From NCBI RefSeq assembly GCF_050563535.1, contig NZ_JBNXUO010000004.1:154007-218006 (forward strand): DNA of 64,000 nt, given 5' to 3'. Positions 25,869 to 35,285 of this stretch are shown here, piece after piece. Position 1 is the stretch's first letter, and every line of letters starts with the position of its first letter. Under the pieces are notes generated by a model, which worked only from the letters and a program-made list of their open reading frames with translations, had not been told where the DNA came from and made no database searches. This DNA comes from Falsiroseomonas sp050563535. Lineage in GTDB: Bacteria > Pseudomonadota > Alphaproteobacteria > Acetobacterales > Acetobacteraceae. The position numbers and the translations under genes were made by a program.

Positions 25869-26705
25869 TCAGCACCGCGGCTCCCTCGGGGTCGGGTCAT
25901 AGCCCGGCAGGCCCGGCACGCCGGTGCCCGGGAAGACCGTCACCTCCGCGTCGTCGGCGGCGGGGGGCGTGCCGAACCACTGCTGCGACAGCCGCGCGAT
26001 GGTGCCGTCGCGCTTCATGCATTCCAGCGCGTTCTCCAGCTGCTCCCGCATCGCCGTGGCGCCCATCGGCAGCACGGCGGACCAGTGGGCGCGCGTCTCG
26101 CGGATCACGAAGTCGGGCACGAATTGCGGCGTGCGGGTCGCGGCGTAGCGCACCACCGTGTTGCCGCCGAGATTGGCATAGGCCCGGCCCGACAGCACGG
26201 CCTGCACCGCATCGGGCTGGGTGTCGTAGGTCTGCACCGTGAAGCCGTAGCGCGCGGCGTTCGCCTGCGCCCAGGCATCGTAGGCGCTGCCCTTGTTGAC
26301 GCTGATCGCCTTGCCCCGCAGGTCGTCCATGCTGGTGATCGGCGCGGAGCCGCGGCGGATGCCGAGCTGGAAGGCGGTGTAGAGATACCCCTCCGTCAGC
26401 AGCATCGATTGGGCGCGTTCCTGCGTGGCGGTGACCGGCGCGCAGAGGAAATCGTAGCGGCCGGCATTCATCGCCGGAATCAGGCCGGAGAAGCTGGCGC
26501 TGTCGATCGTCAGCTCCCGCCCCAGGCGGCGGGCGGCTTCGCGGAACAGGTCGATGTTGAAGCCCTGCACCCCGCCCTGCAGCGTCGGGAAGGCGTGCGG
26601 CGCAAAGGTGCCGTCCACCGCGCAGCGCAGCGGCGGCTGGCCCTGTGCGAGGGCGGGGCCGGCAAGGCCGGCGGCAAGCAACGCGGCGGCGAGCAGGTGG
26701 CGCAT
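25869..26705 (-). CDS. Polar amino-acid ABC transporter substrate-binding protein
   Basis: The 278-residue periplasmic binding protein (SBP_bac_3 family) for the two permeases downstream. Residues 1-21 are a signal peptide ending ALA. The mature part has RCAVDGTFAPHAF, GFNIDLFREAARRLG and SASFSGLIPAMNAGRYDF, the standard ligand-site order, followed by GKAISVNKGSAYD. Two cysteines late in the mature chain (ALECMKRDG and the final PRC) could form a disulfide. ATG at 26705 leads the signal peptide. The precise amino acid is not predictable. Confidence 0.88.
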   Translation of the reverse strand: MRHLLAAALLAAGLAGPALAQGQPPLRCAVDGTFAPHAFPTLQGGVQGFNIDLFREAARRLGRELTIDSASFSGLIPAMNAGRYDFLCAPVTATQERAQSMLLTEGYLYTAFQLGIRRGSAPITSMDDLRGKAISVNKGSAYDAWAQANAARYGFTVQTYDTQPDAVQAVLSGRAYANLGGNTVVRYAATRTPQFVPDFVIRETRAHWSAVLPMGATAMREQLENALECMKRDGTIARLSQQWFGTPPAADDAEVTVFPGTGVPGLPGYDPTPREPRC

Positions 26706-26824
26706 CGCGCTTGGTCTCCCTTCGTGGCGGCGGTGATTCGGCCCAACGATCCCACCCGGCGGCCGGGCGCGCCATGCGCCCGCGCGAAGCGTGACGAAAG
26801 TTTCACCTCCCGCGCCGCGTGACC

Positions 26825-26848
26825 GGCGCCCCGCCGGAGCGGGGCGCC
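26825..26848. repeat. Intergenic inverted repeat
   Basis: GGCGCCCCG (26825-26833) and CGGGGCGCC (26840-26848) form a perfect nine-pair stem with a six-base loop. It lies between the divergent binding protein gene (start 26705) and the small membrane protein gene (start 26904), so it is more likely a regulatory or structural element than a terminator. Confidence 0.45.
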
Positions 26849-26903
26849 ACATTTGCGCCCCCTCGCGGTCGCGCCGGCGCCGTCTGGCCCACGTAGAAGG
26901 GGG

Positions 26904-27137
26904 ATGACGGTATACGGAACGGCACAGATGCCCCGCTTCGCGCTCCTCCTGGTGATGTCCGGCCTGCTGGCGATCCTGCTGACCCTGCTGCTGGTCATGG
27001 GCGATGCCACGCTGCCCGGCCGCGTGCCGCCCTTCGCCGCCGCCCTGCTCGCCGGGCTCGGCGGCGTGCTGCTGGTGGGCGGGCTGTTCCTGATCGAGCC
27101 CGGGCGCGGCGGGCCCGATCCCGCGGCGAAGGCCTGA
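26904..27137 (+). CDS. Small two-helix membrane protein, unknown
   Basis: The family is not recognised. The 77-residue product has two hydrophobic helices, FALLLVMSGLLAILLTLLLVM (12-32 approximately) and FAAALLAGLGGVLLVGGLFLI (45-65), joined by a short GDATLPGRVPP turn, with a polar C-terminus. AAGGGGG lies just before ATG at 26904; an internal ATG at 26928 would give a 69-residue version. Its stop and that of the facing gene lie in one hairpin. Confidence 0.6.
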   Translation: MTVYGTAQMPRFALLLVMSGLLAILLTLLLVMGDATLPGRVPPFAAALLAGLGGVLLVGGLFLIEPGRGGPDPAAKA

Positions 27138-27152
27138 CGCTGGCGCGTCAGG
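27133..27152. terminator. Bidirectional hairpin with both stop codons
   Basis: CCTGACGC (27133-27140) and GCGTCAGG (27145-27152) form a perfect eight-pair stem with a four-base loop. The TGA of the plus-strand gene (27135-27137) and the stop of the minus-strand gene (27148-27150) are the two arms' core. Confidence 0.55.
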
Positions 27153-28119
27153 TGACCGGGATCCGCCCCTCGCCCAGCACGGCCTTGTAGCGGTCGATCT
27201 CGACCGCGATGAAATCGCGGAAGGCAGCACCCCGGCGCGCGGCGGGGACGGAGCTTCCCGCATCCAGCACGCGTTGCAGCGCGGGGGCCCCCATCGCCTG
27301 GTCCGTGGCCCGCGCCAGCGCCTGCACGATCTCCGCCGGCAATCCGGGCGGTCCGAAGACGCCGACCCAGCTCATCGCGTCGATCTCGCCATAGCCCTGC
27401 TGCTGCAGCGTCGGCAGGTCGGGGTAGCGGCCCACCCGTTCCAGCGTGCCGGCGGCCAGCGCGCGCAGCTTCCCTTCCGCGATCTGCGGCGCCACGGCCG
27501 ACACGCCGTCGATCGTCATGTCGACCCGCCCCGCGATCAGGTCCGCCATCGCCGGCGCGCTGCCGCGATAGGGCACATGGGTCAGCTGCACGCCGGCCGC
27601 CCGCGCCAGCATCTCGCACGCGATGTGATGCACTGATCCGACGCCGGACGAGGCGTAGGACACGGCGCCCGGCTGCGCCCGCGCCGCCGCGACCAGCGCC
27701 TCCGTCGTGCGGTGCGGCGAGGTCGCGGGGACGACCAGCAGGTGCGGGTGGACCGCCACCTGCGCCACCGCGGTCAGGTCGCGCAGCGGGTCGTAGGGCA
27801 GGTTGCTGAACAGCGCGGCGGCGACCGCGTTCGGCGTCGAATGGCCGAACAGCAGCACGCCGCCATCCGCCGGCGCCTTCGCCACCGCATCGGCCGCGAG
27901 CGTGCCGGAGGCGCCGGACCGGTTCTCCACCACGAAGGGCTGGCCGAGCAGCGCGGCGTATTGCTCCGCCATCGCGCGCGCGACGATGTCGGTGAAGCCG
28001 CCCGGGGCGAAGCCCACCAGCATCCGCACGGGCCGCCGCGGCCAGGCGGGCTGGGCATGCAGGGCGGGCGCCGCCAGCGTAGCGAGGGCGGTGGCGGCGA
28101 AAACGCGGCGGGTGGTCAT
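27148..28119 (-). CDS. Bug-family (tripartite tricarboxylate transporter-type) substrate-binding protein
   Basis: A 323-residue TctC/Bug-family periplasmic receptor. The N-terminus TTRRVFAATALATLAAPALHA is a signal peptide with paired arginines, so Tat export is possible. WPRRPVRMLVGFAPGGFTD, VVENRSGASG, and THVPYRGSAPAMADLIAGRVD are family landmarks. No TctA or TctB membrane gene is nearby; such orphan receptors are common in Acetobacteraceae and Burkholderiales. The ligand, usually a carboxylate or related small molecule, is unknown. Confidence 0.88.
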   Translation of the reverse strand: MTTRRVFAATALATLAAPALHAQPAWPRRPVRMLVGFAPGGFTDIVARAMAEQYAALLGQPFVVENRSGASGTLAADAVAKAPADGGVLLFGHSTPNAVAAALFSNLPYDPLRDLTAVAQVAVHPHLLVVPATSPHRTTEALVAAARAQPGAVSYASSGVGSVHHIACEMLARAAGVQLTHVPYRGSAPAMADLIAGRVDMTIDGVSAVAPQIAEGKLRALAAGTLERVGRYPDLPTLQQQGYGEIDAMSWVGVFGPPGLPAEIVQALARATDQAMGAPALQRVLDAGSSVPAARRGAAFRDFIAVEIDRYKAVLGEGRIPVT

Positions 28120-28178
28120 CTCCGGCTCTCCTGCGACGGCGGGAGGCTAGGCCGCTTTGCCGCAGTGCAGCAACACCC

Positions 28179-29276
<1,098 letters not shown>

Positions 29277-29369
29277 GGCGAGCCAGGACCCGTGCCGTTC
29301 GCGCCGGGCGTTGCGGCATCGCCCCTGCCGCGTCAAGTCACGGGCGGGCCAGCGGAGGGACCCGCGCGG

Positions 29370-29834
29370 TCAGATCCGCTGGTGCAGCGCGCAGACCAGG
29401 GTGAACAGGCGCCGCGCCGTCTCGAAGTCGATCTCGACGCGGCCGGCCAGGCGTTCCGTCAGCAGCGTCGCGCCCTCGTTGTGGAGGCCGCGCCGGCCCA
29501 TGTCGATCGCCTGGATTCGCGCCTCGGACCCGCCCTCGGCCACCGCCTTCTCGTGGCTCTCCACCACCAGATGGTAGTCCTTGATGAGCCGGCGGAAGGG
29601 GCCGAGCGCGAGGACGAGGGCGTGCAGCGGCCGGTCCGCCGCATCCCGGATGTCGAGGATGAGGCGCCCGTCACGTACCGCGATGGACAAGGCATAGGGT
29701 CCGTCATCCATGCCCCTGGGCTGGAACCGGTTGCCCGCCAGCAGGTCCTCCACCGCCTGCCGCCGGTCCGCCTCCGCATAGGGGGAGGGGAGGGGCTGGG
29801 CATCCGGCAGGACGATGCGGACCAGGTCGGGCAT
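29370..29834 (-). CDS. UPF0262 family protein
   Basis: The 154-residue protein matches UPF0262, a family found almost only in alphaproteobacteria and of unknown function. Key segments are RIVLPD at the start, LIKDYHLVVESHEKAVAEG in the middle and IQAIDMGRRGLHNEGATLL. It has no signal peptide or membrane helix. It begins nine bases after the DUF983 gene stop, so both are expressed together. The presence of this family supports the alphaproteobacterial assignment. Confidence 0.85.
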   Translation of the reverse strand: MPDLVRIVLPDAQPLPSPYAEADRRQAVEDLLAGNRFQPRGMDDGPYALSIAVRDGRLILDIRDAADRPLHALVLALGPFRRLIKDYHLVVESHEKAVAEGGSEARIQAIDMGRRGLHNEGATLLTERLAGRVEIDFETARRLFTLVCALHQRI

Positions 29835-29843
29835 CGCGGCCGG

Positions 29844-30347
29844 TCAGGCGTCGCCGGGCGGTGCCGGCCGTGGGGGCGGGGGCTCGGCCCGTGGCGGCGG
29901 CGCGCCGCCATGCTCGCTGCCGTCGAAGCCGAGCCGGGCGAGCCAGCCCACGGTCGCCCCCTTGATCGGGCGCAGCAGCAGGATGCAGGCGATGGTGAAG
30001 GCGGGCAGCCAGACCACCATGTGCAGCCACATCGGCGGCTGGTACGCCTTCTCGATCCACAGCACCGGCGGGACCAGCAGGTGGCCGGCGACGAAGATGA
30101 CGAAATAGGGCGGCGCGTCGTCGGCCCGCAGGCTGCCGAGCGGGGCGTGGCACACCTCGCATTCCGGCACGACCTTCAGGTAGCCGCGGAAGACGCGGCC
30201 CTCGCCGCAGACCGGGCAGCGGTTCCGCACGCCGCGCCCGACCGCGTCCCAGAAGGAGGTCGGCGGCGCGTAGCTCAGGGCGGGTGCCGAGCGGTCGGGC
30301 TCCCAGCGCATGGGGCGTTCCTTCGGGCGTGTCGCCTCGGGTGGCAT
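29844..30347 (-). CDS. DUF983 membrane protein
   Basis: A 167-residue DUF983 protein with an N-terminal double CxxC metal site (C44, C47 in RCPVCGEG; C63, C66 in ECEVCHAP) and two membrane helices after it. RGYLKVV and ADDAPPYFVIFVAGH are the family's characteristic blocks. ATG at 30347 has GGAGAGG upstream; ATG at 30311 (RWEPDRS) has AAGGAA and is a reasonable alternative. The C-terminus is Pro-rich. DUF983 proteins occur widely in alphaproteobacteria, often near cell-envelope or respiratory genes, but no function is established. Confidence 0.82.
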   Translation of the reverse strand: MPPEATRPKERPMRWEPDRSAPALSYAPPTSFWDAVGRGVRNRCPVCGEGRVFRGYLKVVPECEVCHAPLGSLRADDAPPYFVIFVAGHLLVPPVLWIEKAYQPPMWLHMVVWLPAFTIACILLLRPIKGATVGWLARLGFDGSEHGGAPPPRAEPPPPRPAPPGDA

Positions 30348-30510
30348 CGGAACCTCTCCGAACCGCCCCGGGGCACCGCCATTGTGCGGTGCATCATGGG
30401 GCCTGGATGGGCCGGGATCAAGCGCGCGGTGCATCGGCCGCGGATGCTTGCGGCCCCCGCGCGCCTCCCGGAGGATGGGGCAACGCCGTGGCGAGGGAGA
30501 GGTTGGGACG

Positions 30511-31185
30511 ATGCAGGACCGCATCCTGGTGGTAAACCCGAATTCCAGCGCGGGCTGCACAGCCGGCATCGACCGGGCGCTGGACGGCTTCCGCGCGCCC
30601 GGCCTGCCGCGGATCGAGGTGACGCAGCTCGATGGCGGCCCCCCCGCCATCGTCACCTGGCGCGACTGGTTCGGCGTGGCGGAGCCGCTGTGCCGCCTGG
30701 TGGAGCGGGAGGGCGCCGGGGCCTATGTGGTCGCCTGCGTGTCGGACCCGGCGGTGGATGCGGTGCGGACGGCCACGCGTCGGCCCGTCTTCGGTCCGCT
30801 CCGCAGCGCGGTGGCCGCCGCGATGGCGCGTGCGGACCGCTTCGGCATCATCGCCTTCGCCGACCCCTCGCTGCAACGGCAGCGCCGGGCGTTGCAGGCC
30901 ATGGGCCTCGAATCCCGCCTGCTCGGCCACCTGCCGCTGAACCTGCCGATGGAGGTGCTGACCGACCCGGTCGCGCCCCGCGCCGCGCTGGTTGAGGCCG
31001 CGCGGCGCATCGCGGCGGGCGGGGCGGAAGCCGTCATCCTCGGCTGCGCCGGCATGGCCGGCCACCGCGCCGCGGTGGAGGAGGCCTGCGGCATACCCGT
31101 GATCGAGCCCTGCCAGGCGGCGGTGGCGCTGGCCTTGCAGGCCGTGGTGGCGGCCCGGCCGGCGCTGGCGCGGGCGGCCGAGTAG
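30511..31185 (+). CDS. Asp/Glu/hydantoin racemase family protein
   Basis: A 224-residue cofactor-independent racemase. Both catalytic cysteines can be placed: C76 in VVACVSDPAVD and C179 in ILGCAGMAG. It opens with RILVVNPNSS, typical of hydantoin racemases and arylmalonate-related proteins. GGGAGAGG lies 12 to 5 bases before ATG at 30511. With the carbamoylases and amidohydrolase further along it would fit a hydantoin pathway, racemising hydantoins before hydrolysis; the physical distance and differing strands make this an inference. Confidence 0.82.
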   Translation: MQDRILVVNPNSSAGCTAGIDRALDGFRAPGLPRIEVTQLDGGPPAIVTWRDWFGVAEPLCRLVEREGAGAYVVACVSDPAVDAVRTATRRPVFGPLRSAVAAAMARADRFGIIAFADPSLQRQRRALQAMGLESRLLGHLPLNLPMEVLTDPVAPRAALVEAARRIAAGGAEAVILGCAGMAGHRAAVEEACGIPVIEPCQAAVALALQAVVAARPALARAAE

Positions 31186-31202
31186 CGCCGCCCGGCGCTA
31201 CT
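31181..31202. terminator. Bidirectional hairpin with both stop codons
   Basis: AGTAGCGCCG (31181-31190) and CGGCGCTACT (31193-31202) are a perfect ten-pair inverted repeat separated by CC. The racemase stop (TAG 31183-31185) and the M15 gene stop (31198-31200 on the minus strand) lie symmetrically inside the arms. Intrinsic termination in both directions is inferred. Confidence 0.6.
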
Positions 31203-31956
31203 TCAGCTTCGGGCCGGCCGGCTTGCCGTCCCAGCTGTCGGCGATCCAGCGGAAGGCGTTCAGCCAGACCGGGTCGGTGTTCGGCGGCAGCTTGCCGGCG
31301 CGGAGATCCTCGAGCGAGACATCCGCCAGCTGGAGGTGCGGCCTCTCGCCGGGGCGGGAGACCAGGCCCTCATCGGCGCCGATCGCCTCCAGCCGGTCCC
31401 ACATGTGGCTGTGCGCGCCGTCGTCGTCCCACGACCAGCGGCCTTCGAGGGCGAGCACGAAATCCGCCGCCAGCCCATACTGGTGCAGGCTCTCCCACGC
31501 CTGCACGGGCGTCAGAAAGCGCCCCGCACGGGTCCGGCCGGAACCATAGAGGTGGTTCTGCCGCCAGGGGCCGCGCAGGCCTTCATAGATGCCGAAGGGG
31601 ATGCCCTCCGCGTTCAGCCGCGCGACGGTGCGCAGCGCGCGGTTGCGGAAGGCCGGGTGCAGCATCTTCGGGTCGCGGTTCACGCGCTCGACGTTGCGCC
31701 AGGGGAAGGCCTCGGTCGCGTGCTGCGGCGGCTTGGCACCCGCGACCTGCCGGCGCAGCAGCCCCGCCGGCGCGAAGCCGCGCTGGCCGTTGGGTGCCTG
31801 CACCTCCAGCCAGGGCTGGTCCGCGTCCCCCTTCAGCTCCACCACCTGATCGGCCGCCAGCGCCCGCACCGCCTTCTGGTCCGGCCCCGGTCCCTCGCGC
31901 AGTTCGGTGGCGGCGGCGACGCGGTACAGGACGGGGAAGGGCGAAGGTTCGGACAT
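31198..31956 (-). CDS. M15-family peptidase with SH3-like domain
   Basis: The 252-residue protein has an SH3-like domain (about 8-68: LYRVAAATELREGPG, then WLEVQAPNGQRGFAP) followed by an M15 D,D-peptidase/endopeptidase domain. Zinc ligands fit H158, D165 (SLHQYGLAADF) and H207 (RPHLQL). YGSGRTRAGRFLTPVQAW precedes them as in VanY/endolysin-type M15C enzymes. It should cut peptidoglycan peptides. No signal peptide is apparent, which is odd for a wall enzyme and recalls phage endolysins or non-classical export. The gene stands alone. Confidence 0.82.
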   Translation of the reverse strand: MSEPSPFPVLYRVAAATELREGPGPDQKAVRALAADQVVELKGDADQPWLEVQAPNGQRGFAPAGLLRRQVAGAKPPQHATEAFPWRNVERVNRDPKMLHPAFRNRALRTVARLNAEGIPFGIYEGLRGPWRQNHLYGSGRTRAGRFLTPVQAWESLHQYGLAADFVLALEGRWSWDDDGAHSHMWDRLEAIGADEGLVSRPGERPHLQLADVSLEDLRAGKLPPNTDPVWLNAFRWIADSWDGKPAGPKLK

Positions 31957-32029
31957 GGCCGGTCCTTGGGCTGGGGTGCGGCGCAGTCCTAGCGCGTGTT
32001 GCACCGCAGCACAAAGGGTCGGGGGCGGG

Positions 32030-33010
32030 CTATTCCGCCATCCCGGTCCCCGGGGTCCAGATCGCCGGCGGCTCGCTGCCCACCTGTGCGGTGATCCGCC
32101 CGTAATGCTCCGGCCGGCGGTGGCGGGCGAAGTCGAAGATCGTCCGCCGCCCGAGCTCGCACATGTCGAGGTCACATTCCGCGACGATCACCTCGTCGTC
32201 CCAGCTCGTCGCCTGGGCCATGATCTCGCCCTGCGGGTTGACGATGATGGAATGGCCGAACAGCTCGTGCCCGTCCTCGGTGCCGGCCTTGGCCACGCCG
32301 ACGCCGAAGCAGGCATTCTGGTAGCAGCCCGCCTGGATCGACAGGTGGCTGTGGGCGACGCGCAGGTGGTGCGCCTCGAAGCCCCGGTTCTCCATGTTCA
32401 GGCTCGGCGTGTTGTAGCCGAGCATGACGAGTTCCACCTGCTGCAGGCCCATCACGCGCCAGGCCTCGGGCCAGCGGCGGTCGTTGCAGATCATCATCCC
32501 GACATTGACCGGCCCCGCGGCGCCGACCGGCGCGCGCACCACCGGGAAGCCCAGGTTCCCCGGCTCGAAGTACCGCTTCTCCAGGTGCTGCGCCTTGCGG
32601 ACCGGGTCGTATTCGGCATGGCCCGGCAGGTGGACCTTGCGGTATTTCAGCACGACCTCGCCCGAGGGGTGGACGAAGACGGCGGTGTTGAATCGCCGCC
32701 CCTCCGGCGTCTTCTCGGCGTAGCCGAGGTGGAAGGCGATGCCGAGCCGCCGCGCCGCGTCGAACAGCGGCGCCGTCTCGTTCGACGGCAGGGCGTGCTC
32801 GTACCAGTGGTCGGCCTCGGCCAGGTTCTCGTGGTACCAGCGCGGGAAGAAGGTGGTCAGCGCCAGTTCGGGATAGACCACCACTTCCGCGCCACGCCGT
32901 GCGGCCTTCTCCATCAGGGCGACCATGCGCGCCACGGCGACGTCTCGCCCCTCGGCCTTCTGGATCGGGCCCATCTGGGCGGCGGCGACGACGAGGCGGC
33001 GGGAGGACAT
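32030..33010 (-). CDS. N-carbamoyl-D-amino acid hydrolase, copy 1
   Basis: The 326-residue nitrilase-superfamily enzyme hydrolyses N-carbamoyl-D-amino acids to the D-amino acid, CO2 and ammonia. The catalytic triad is E48 (VYPELALTTFFPRW), K125 (KYRKVHLPG) and C175 (MMICNDRRWPE), the same spacing as Agrobacterium carbamoylase. YFEPGNLGFPVV and QHYGRI-like HRRPEHYGRI are further family motifs. ATG at 33010 follows GGCGGAG-like sequence. A paralog lies at 34008-34958. Both are on the minus strand around the MpaB gene. Confidence 0.9.
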   Translation of the reverse strand: MSSRRLVVAAAQMGPIQKAEGRDVAVARMVALMEKAARRGAEVVVYPELALTTFFPRWYHENLAEADHWYEHALPSNETAPLFDAARRLGIAFHLGYAEKTPEGRRFNTAVFVHPSGEVVLKYRKVHLPGHAEYDPVRKAQHLEKRYFEPGNLGFPVVRAPVGAAGPVNVGMMICNDRRWPEAWRVMGLQQVELVMLGYNTPSLNMENRGFEAHHLRVAHSHLSIQAGCYQNACFGVGVAKAGTEDGHELFGHSIIVNPQGEIMAQATSWDDEVIVAECDLDMCELGRRTIFDFARHRRPEHYGRITAQVGSEPPAIWTPGTGMAE

Positions 33011-33131
33011 GCGGCGGCGGCTCCGGGCGGGTGGGCCTGTATGCCGCCGCGGCCCGCGCCTGGGAAGCGCGGCACCGTTCCGCACCCGGCCCCCCTGACA
33101 AGCCGGGATCGAAGCCCAGTTCTGTTGCCCC

Positions 33132-33998
33132 ATGCCCTATCCGAACGGTCCACCTGCGCGGTCGCTGCCCGCGCTCCTTGCGCGACCCGTCAAGCAGGCG
33201 ATCGCCACGCAGGTGGTGGCGCTGTTCAACGACCGCTCGCGCGGCGAACGGCCGGTGGCGCGCCGCCCGGACGGGCTGTTCGGGCCGCGCGCCGTCGCAT
33301 GGCGGGTGCATGGCGATGTCACCTCGATGATGGTGGGGGGCGTCACGGCGCTGCTGCTGCAGATGCTGCACCCCGCGGTGCTGGCCGGCGTCTGGGACCA
33401 CTCGCGCTTCCGCCACGACATGGCCGGCCGACTGCGCCGCACCGCGCGCTTCATCGCTCTGACCACCTATGGCGGGCGGGAGGAGGCGGAGGCGGCGATC
33501 GCCCGCGTGCGGCACATCCACGGCTTCGTCCGCGGGGCGCTGCCCGACGGCACGCCCTATGCCGCGGACGACCCCGCGCTGCTGGCCTGGGTGCATGTGA
33601 CGGAGACGACGAGCTTCCTCGGCGCCTGGCTCCGCTATGCCGAGCCTGGCATGGCCGGCGCCGACCGCGACCGTTACTTCGCGGAGATGGCGGAGGTCGG
33701 CCGCGCGCTCGGCGCCGACCCCGTGCCGCGCAGCCTGGCCGAGGCGCAGCGGATCATCGCCGCGGCGCGGCCGTCGCTCCGCGTCGATTCGCGCACGCGG
33801 GAGGTGGCGCGGCTGATCCTGTCCCAGCCCGCGCCGCACCGCCTGGCGGAGCCGTTGCAGGCCGTCGCCATGGGGGCGAGCATCGACCTCCTGCCGGACT
33901 GGGCGCGCCGGATGCACGGACTGCCCGCGCCGGCCCGGCCGCTGGTGCGGGCCGGCACGCTCGGCATCGCGCGGACGCTGCGCTGGGCCTTCGCGTGA
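33132..33998 (+). CDS. MpaB/DUF2236-family oxygenase-like protein
   Basis: A 288-residue member of the MpaB (DUF2236) family, haem-associated oxygenases or latex-clearing-protein relatives. The family pattern starts RVHGDVTSMMVGGVTALLLQMLHPAVLAGV, with the conserved HP, and continues with RFIALTTYGGREEAE, VRHIHGFVRG and WVHVTETTSFL. The positions of His in the HP, HIHG and WVHV motifs match the proposed haem or metal ligands. It has no signal peptide. It sits between the two carbamoylase genes on the opposite strand; functional linkage is unproven. Confidence 0.82.
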   Translation: MPYPNGPPARSLPALLARPVKQAIATQVVALFNDRSRGERPVARRPDGLFGPRAVAWRVHGDVTSMMVGGVTALLLQMLHPAVLAGVWDHSRFRHDMAGRLRRTARFIALTTYGGREEAEAAIARVRHIHGFVRGALPDGTPYAADDPALLAWVHVTETTSFLGAWLRYAEPGMAGADRDRYFAEMAEVGRALGADPVPRSLAEAQRIIAAARPSLRVDSRTREVARLILSQPAPHRLAEPLQAVAMGASIDLLPDWARRMHGLPAPARPLVRAGTLGIARTLRWAFA

Positions 33999-34007
33999 CG
34001 GGGCGGT

Positions 34008-34958
34008 TCAGGCCGGGGGGGTCGCGCCCACCTGGTCGACGATGCGGCGGTAATGCTGCGGGCGGCGGTGCTGGGCGAAGTTGAACATCTTCTCCTTCCC
34101 CTGCCGGCAGGCATCGAGGTCCACCTCGGCGATGATCACCTCGTCCGCCAGGGTCCGCGCCTGCGCCACCACCACGCCGTTCGGATCGACGATGCAGGAC
34201 CCGCCGATCAGCCCGGCGCCGTCCTCGTCCCCCGCCTTCGCCACCGCCACCGCCCAGGTCGCGTTCATGTAGGCGTTGGACTGGGCTGCGAGGATGGAGT
34301 GGAAGGTCCGCAGCTCCGCGCTCTCGCCCTCGCCGCCATTCGGGTCGTAGGCGGCGGAGTTGTAGCCCACCATCACCAGCTCCACCCCCTGCAGGCCGAG
34401 GCAGCGCCACCCTTCCGGCCAGCGGCGGTCGTTGCAGACCAGCATCCCCAGCACCGGCCGCCCCCAGGCTTCCGGCCCGCGCGCGACGGGGAAGCCGAGG
34501 TCGCCGTACTCGAAATACATCTTCTCGAGCTGCTGGTACTTCTGCCCGTCCTTCACCCGGTCGCTGCCGGGCAGGTGGACCTTGCGATACTTGAACAGGA
34601 TTCGCCCGTCCGGCCCGACCGTCACCGCGCTGTTGAAGCGATGGCCGTCCGGCGTCAGCTCGGCATAGCCGACATAGAAGCCGATGCCGAGTTCGCGGGC
34701 GCGGTCGAACAGCGGCTGCACCTGCGGGTTGGGCATCGCCGGCTCGAAGCTCGCGACCAGTTCCGGCGCGTCGCGCTCCATCGGCCAGCGGGGGAAGAAG
34801 GTGGTGAAGGCAAGCTCGGGGAAGACCACGAGCTTCGCCCCCTGCGCGGCGGCGGCCTCCAGCAGCGCGACCAGGCGCGCCATGGTCCGCGCCCGGCTGT
34901 CCGCGCGCTGGGTCGGGCCCATCTGCGCGCCCGCCACGATGAGCCTGCGGCTGTTCAT
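34008..34958 (-). CDS. N-carbamoyl-D-amino acid hydrolase-like, copy 2
   Basis: A 316-residue paralog of copy 1, with catalytic E48 (VFPELAFTTFFPRW), K126 (KYRKVHLPG) and C175 (MLVCNDRRWPEGW) all kept. It differs in the region after the cysteine (GYNSAAYDPNGGEGES rather than GYNTPSLN), which shapes the substrate pocket, so its preferred carbamoyl substrate may differ. Its start overlaps the preceding small membrane protein gene by four bases (ATGA), giving a two-gene transcript. Ends in a Pro/Ala tail. Possible alternative: a related N-carbamoyl-putrescine or beta-ureido amidase. Confidence 0.86.
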   Translation of the reverse strand: MNSRRLIVAGAQMGPTQRADSRARTMARLVALLEAAAAQGAKLVVFPELAFTTFFPRWPMERDAPELVASFEPAMPNPQVQPLFDRARELGIGFYVGYAELTPDGHRFNSAVTVGPDGRILFKYRKVHLPGSDRVKDGQKYQQLEKMYFEYGDLGFPVARGPEAWGRPVLGMLVCNDRRWPEGWRCLGLQGVELVMVGYNSAAYDPNGGEGESAELRTFHSILAAQSNAYMNATWAVAVAKAGDEDGAGLIGGSCIVDPNGVVVAQARTLADEVIIAEVDLDACRQGKEKMFNFAQHRRPQHYRRIVDQVGATPPA

Positions 34959-35254
34959 CGGAAGATGTCCCTGATGTCCTGCAACGTCCCGCCGAAGCCC
35001 TTCCACAGCGTGACGAAGCCGATGGCGAAGCCGGTGCCGGCGAACAGCCCGCCCATGCCGGGGCGGGGGATCAGCATCGGCCCGAGGATCGCGCCGACGA
35101 TGCCGGCCGAGATCCCGAAGGCAATCGACATGAGAAGCTGCGTGCCGCCCGGCCGCATGCGGACCCGCGACTGCGGCGCCTGGACTTGAGGGCGGGACGG
35201 CCGCGGCGGACGCTTGATCCAGCGCTGGTGCGGCGGGCGGTAGGGTTCGGACAT
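34955..35254 (-). CDS. Small two-helix membrane protein, unknown
   Basis: The 99-residue product has a basic Pro-rich N-terminal third (SEPYRPPHQRWIKRPPRP) and two hydrophobic segments, LLMSIAFGISAGIVGAILGPMLI and GGLFAGTGFAIGFVTLW. I do not recognise the family. ATG at 35254 has only weak purine sequence upstream. Its stop overlaps the start of carbamoylase copy 2, so it is co-expressed with it; whether it helps transport or anchoring is not known. Confidence 0.65.
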   Translation of the reverse strand: MSEPYRPPHQRWIKRPPRPSRPQVQAPQSRVRMRPGGTQLLMSIAFGISAGIVGAILGPMLIPRPGMGGLFAGTGFAIGFVTLWKGFGGTLQDIRDIFR

Positions 35255-35285
35255 GCGGGGGATGTAGCGCCCCGGCGCCGGGACG

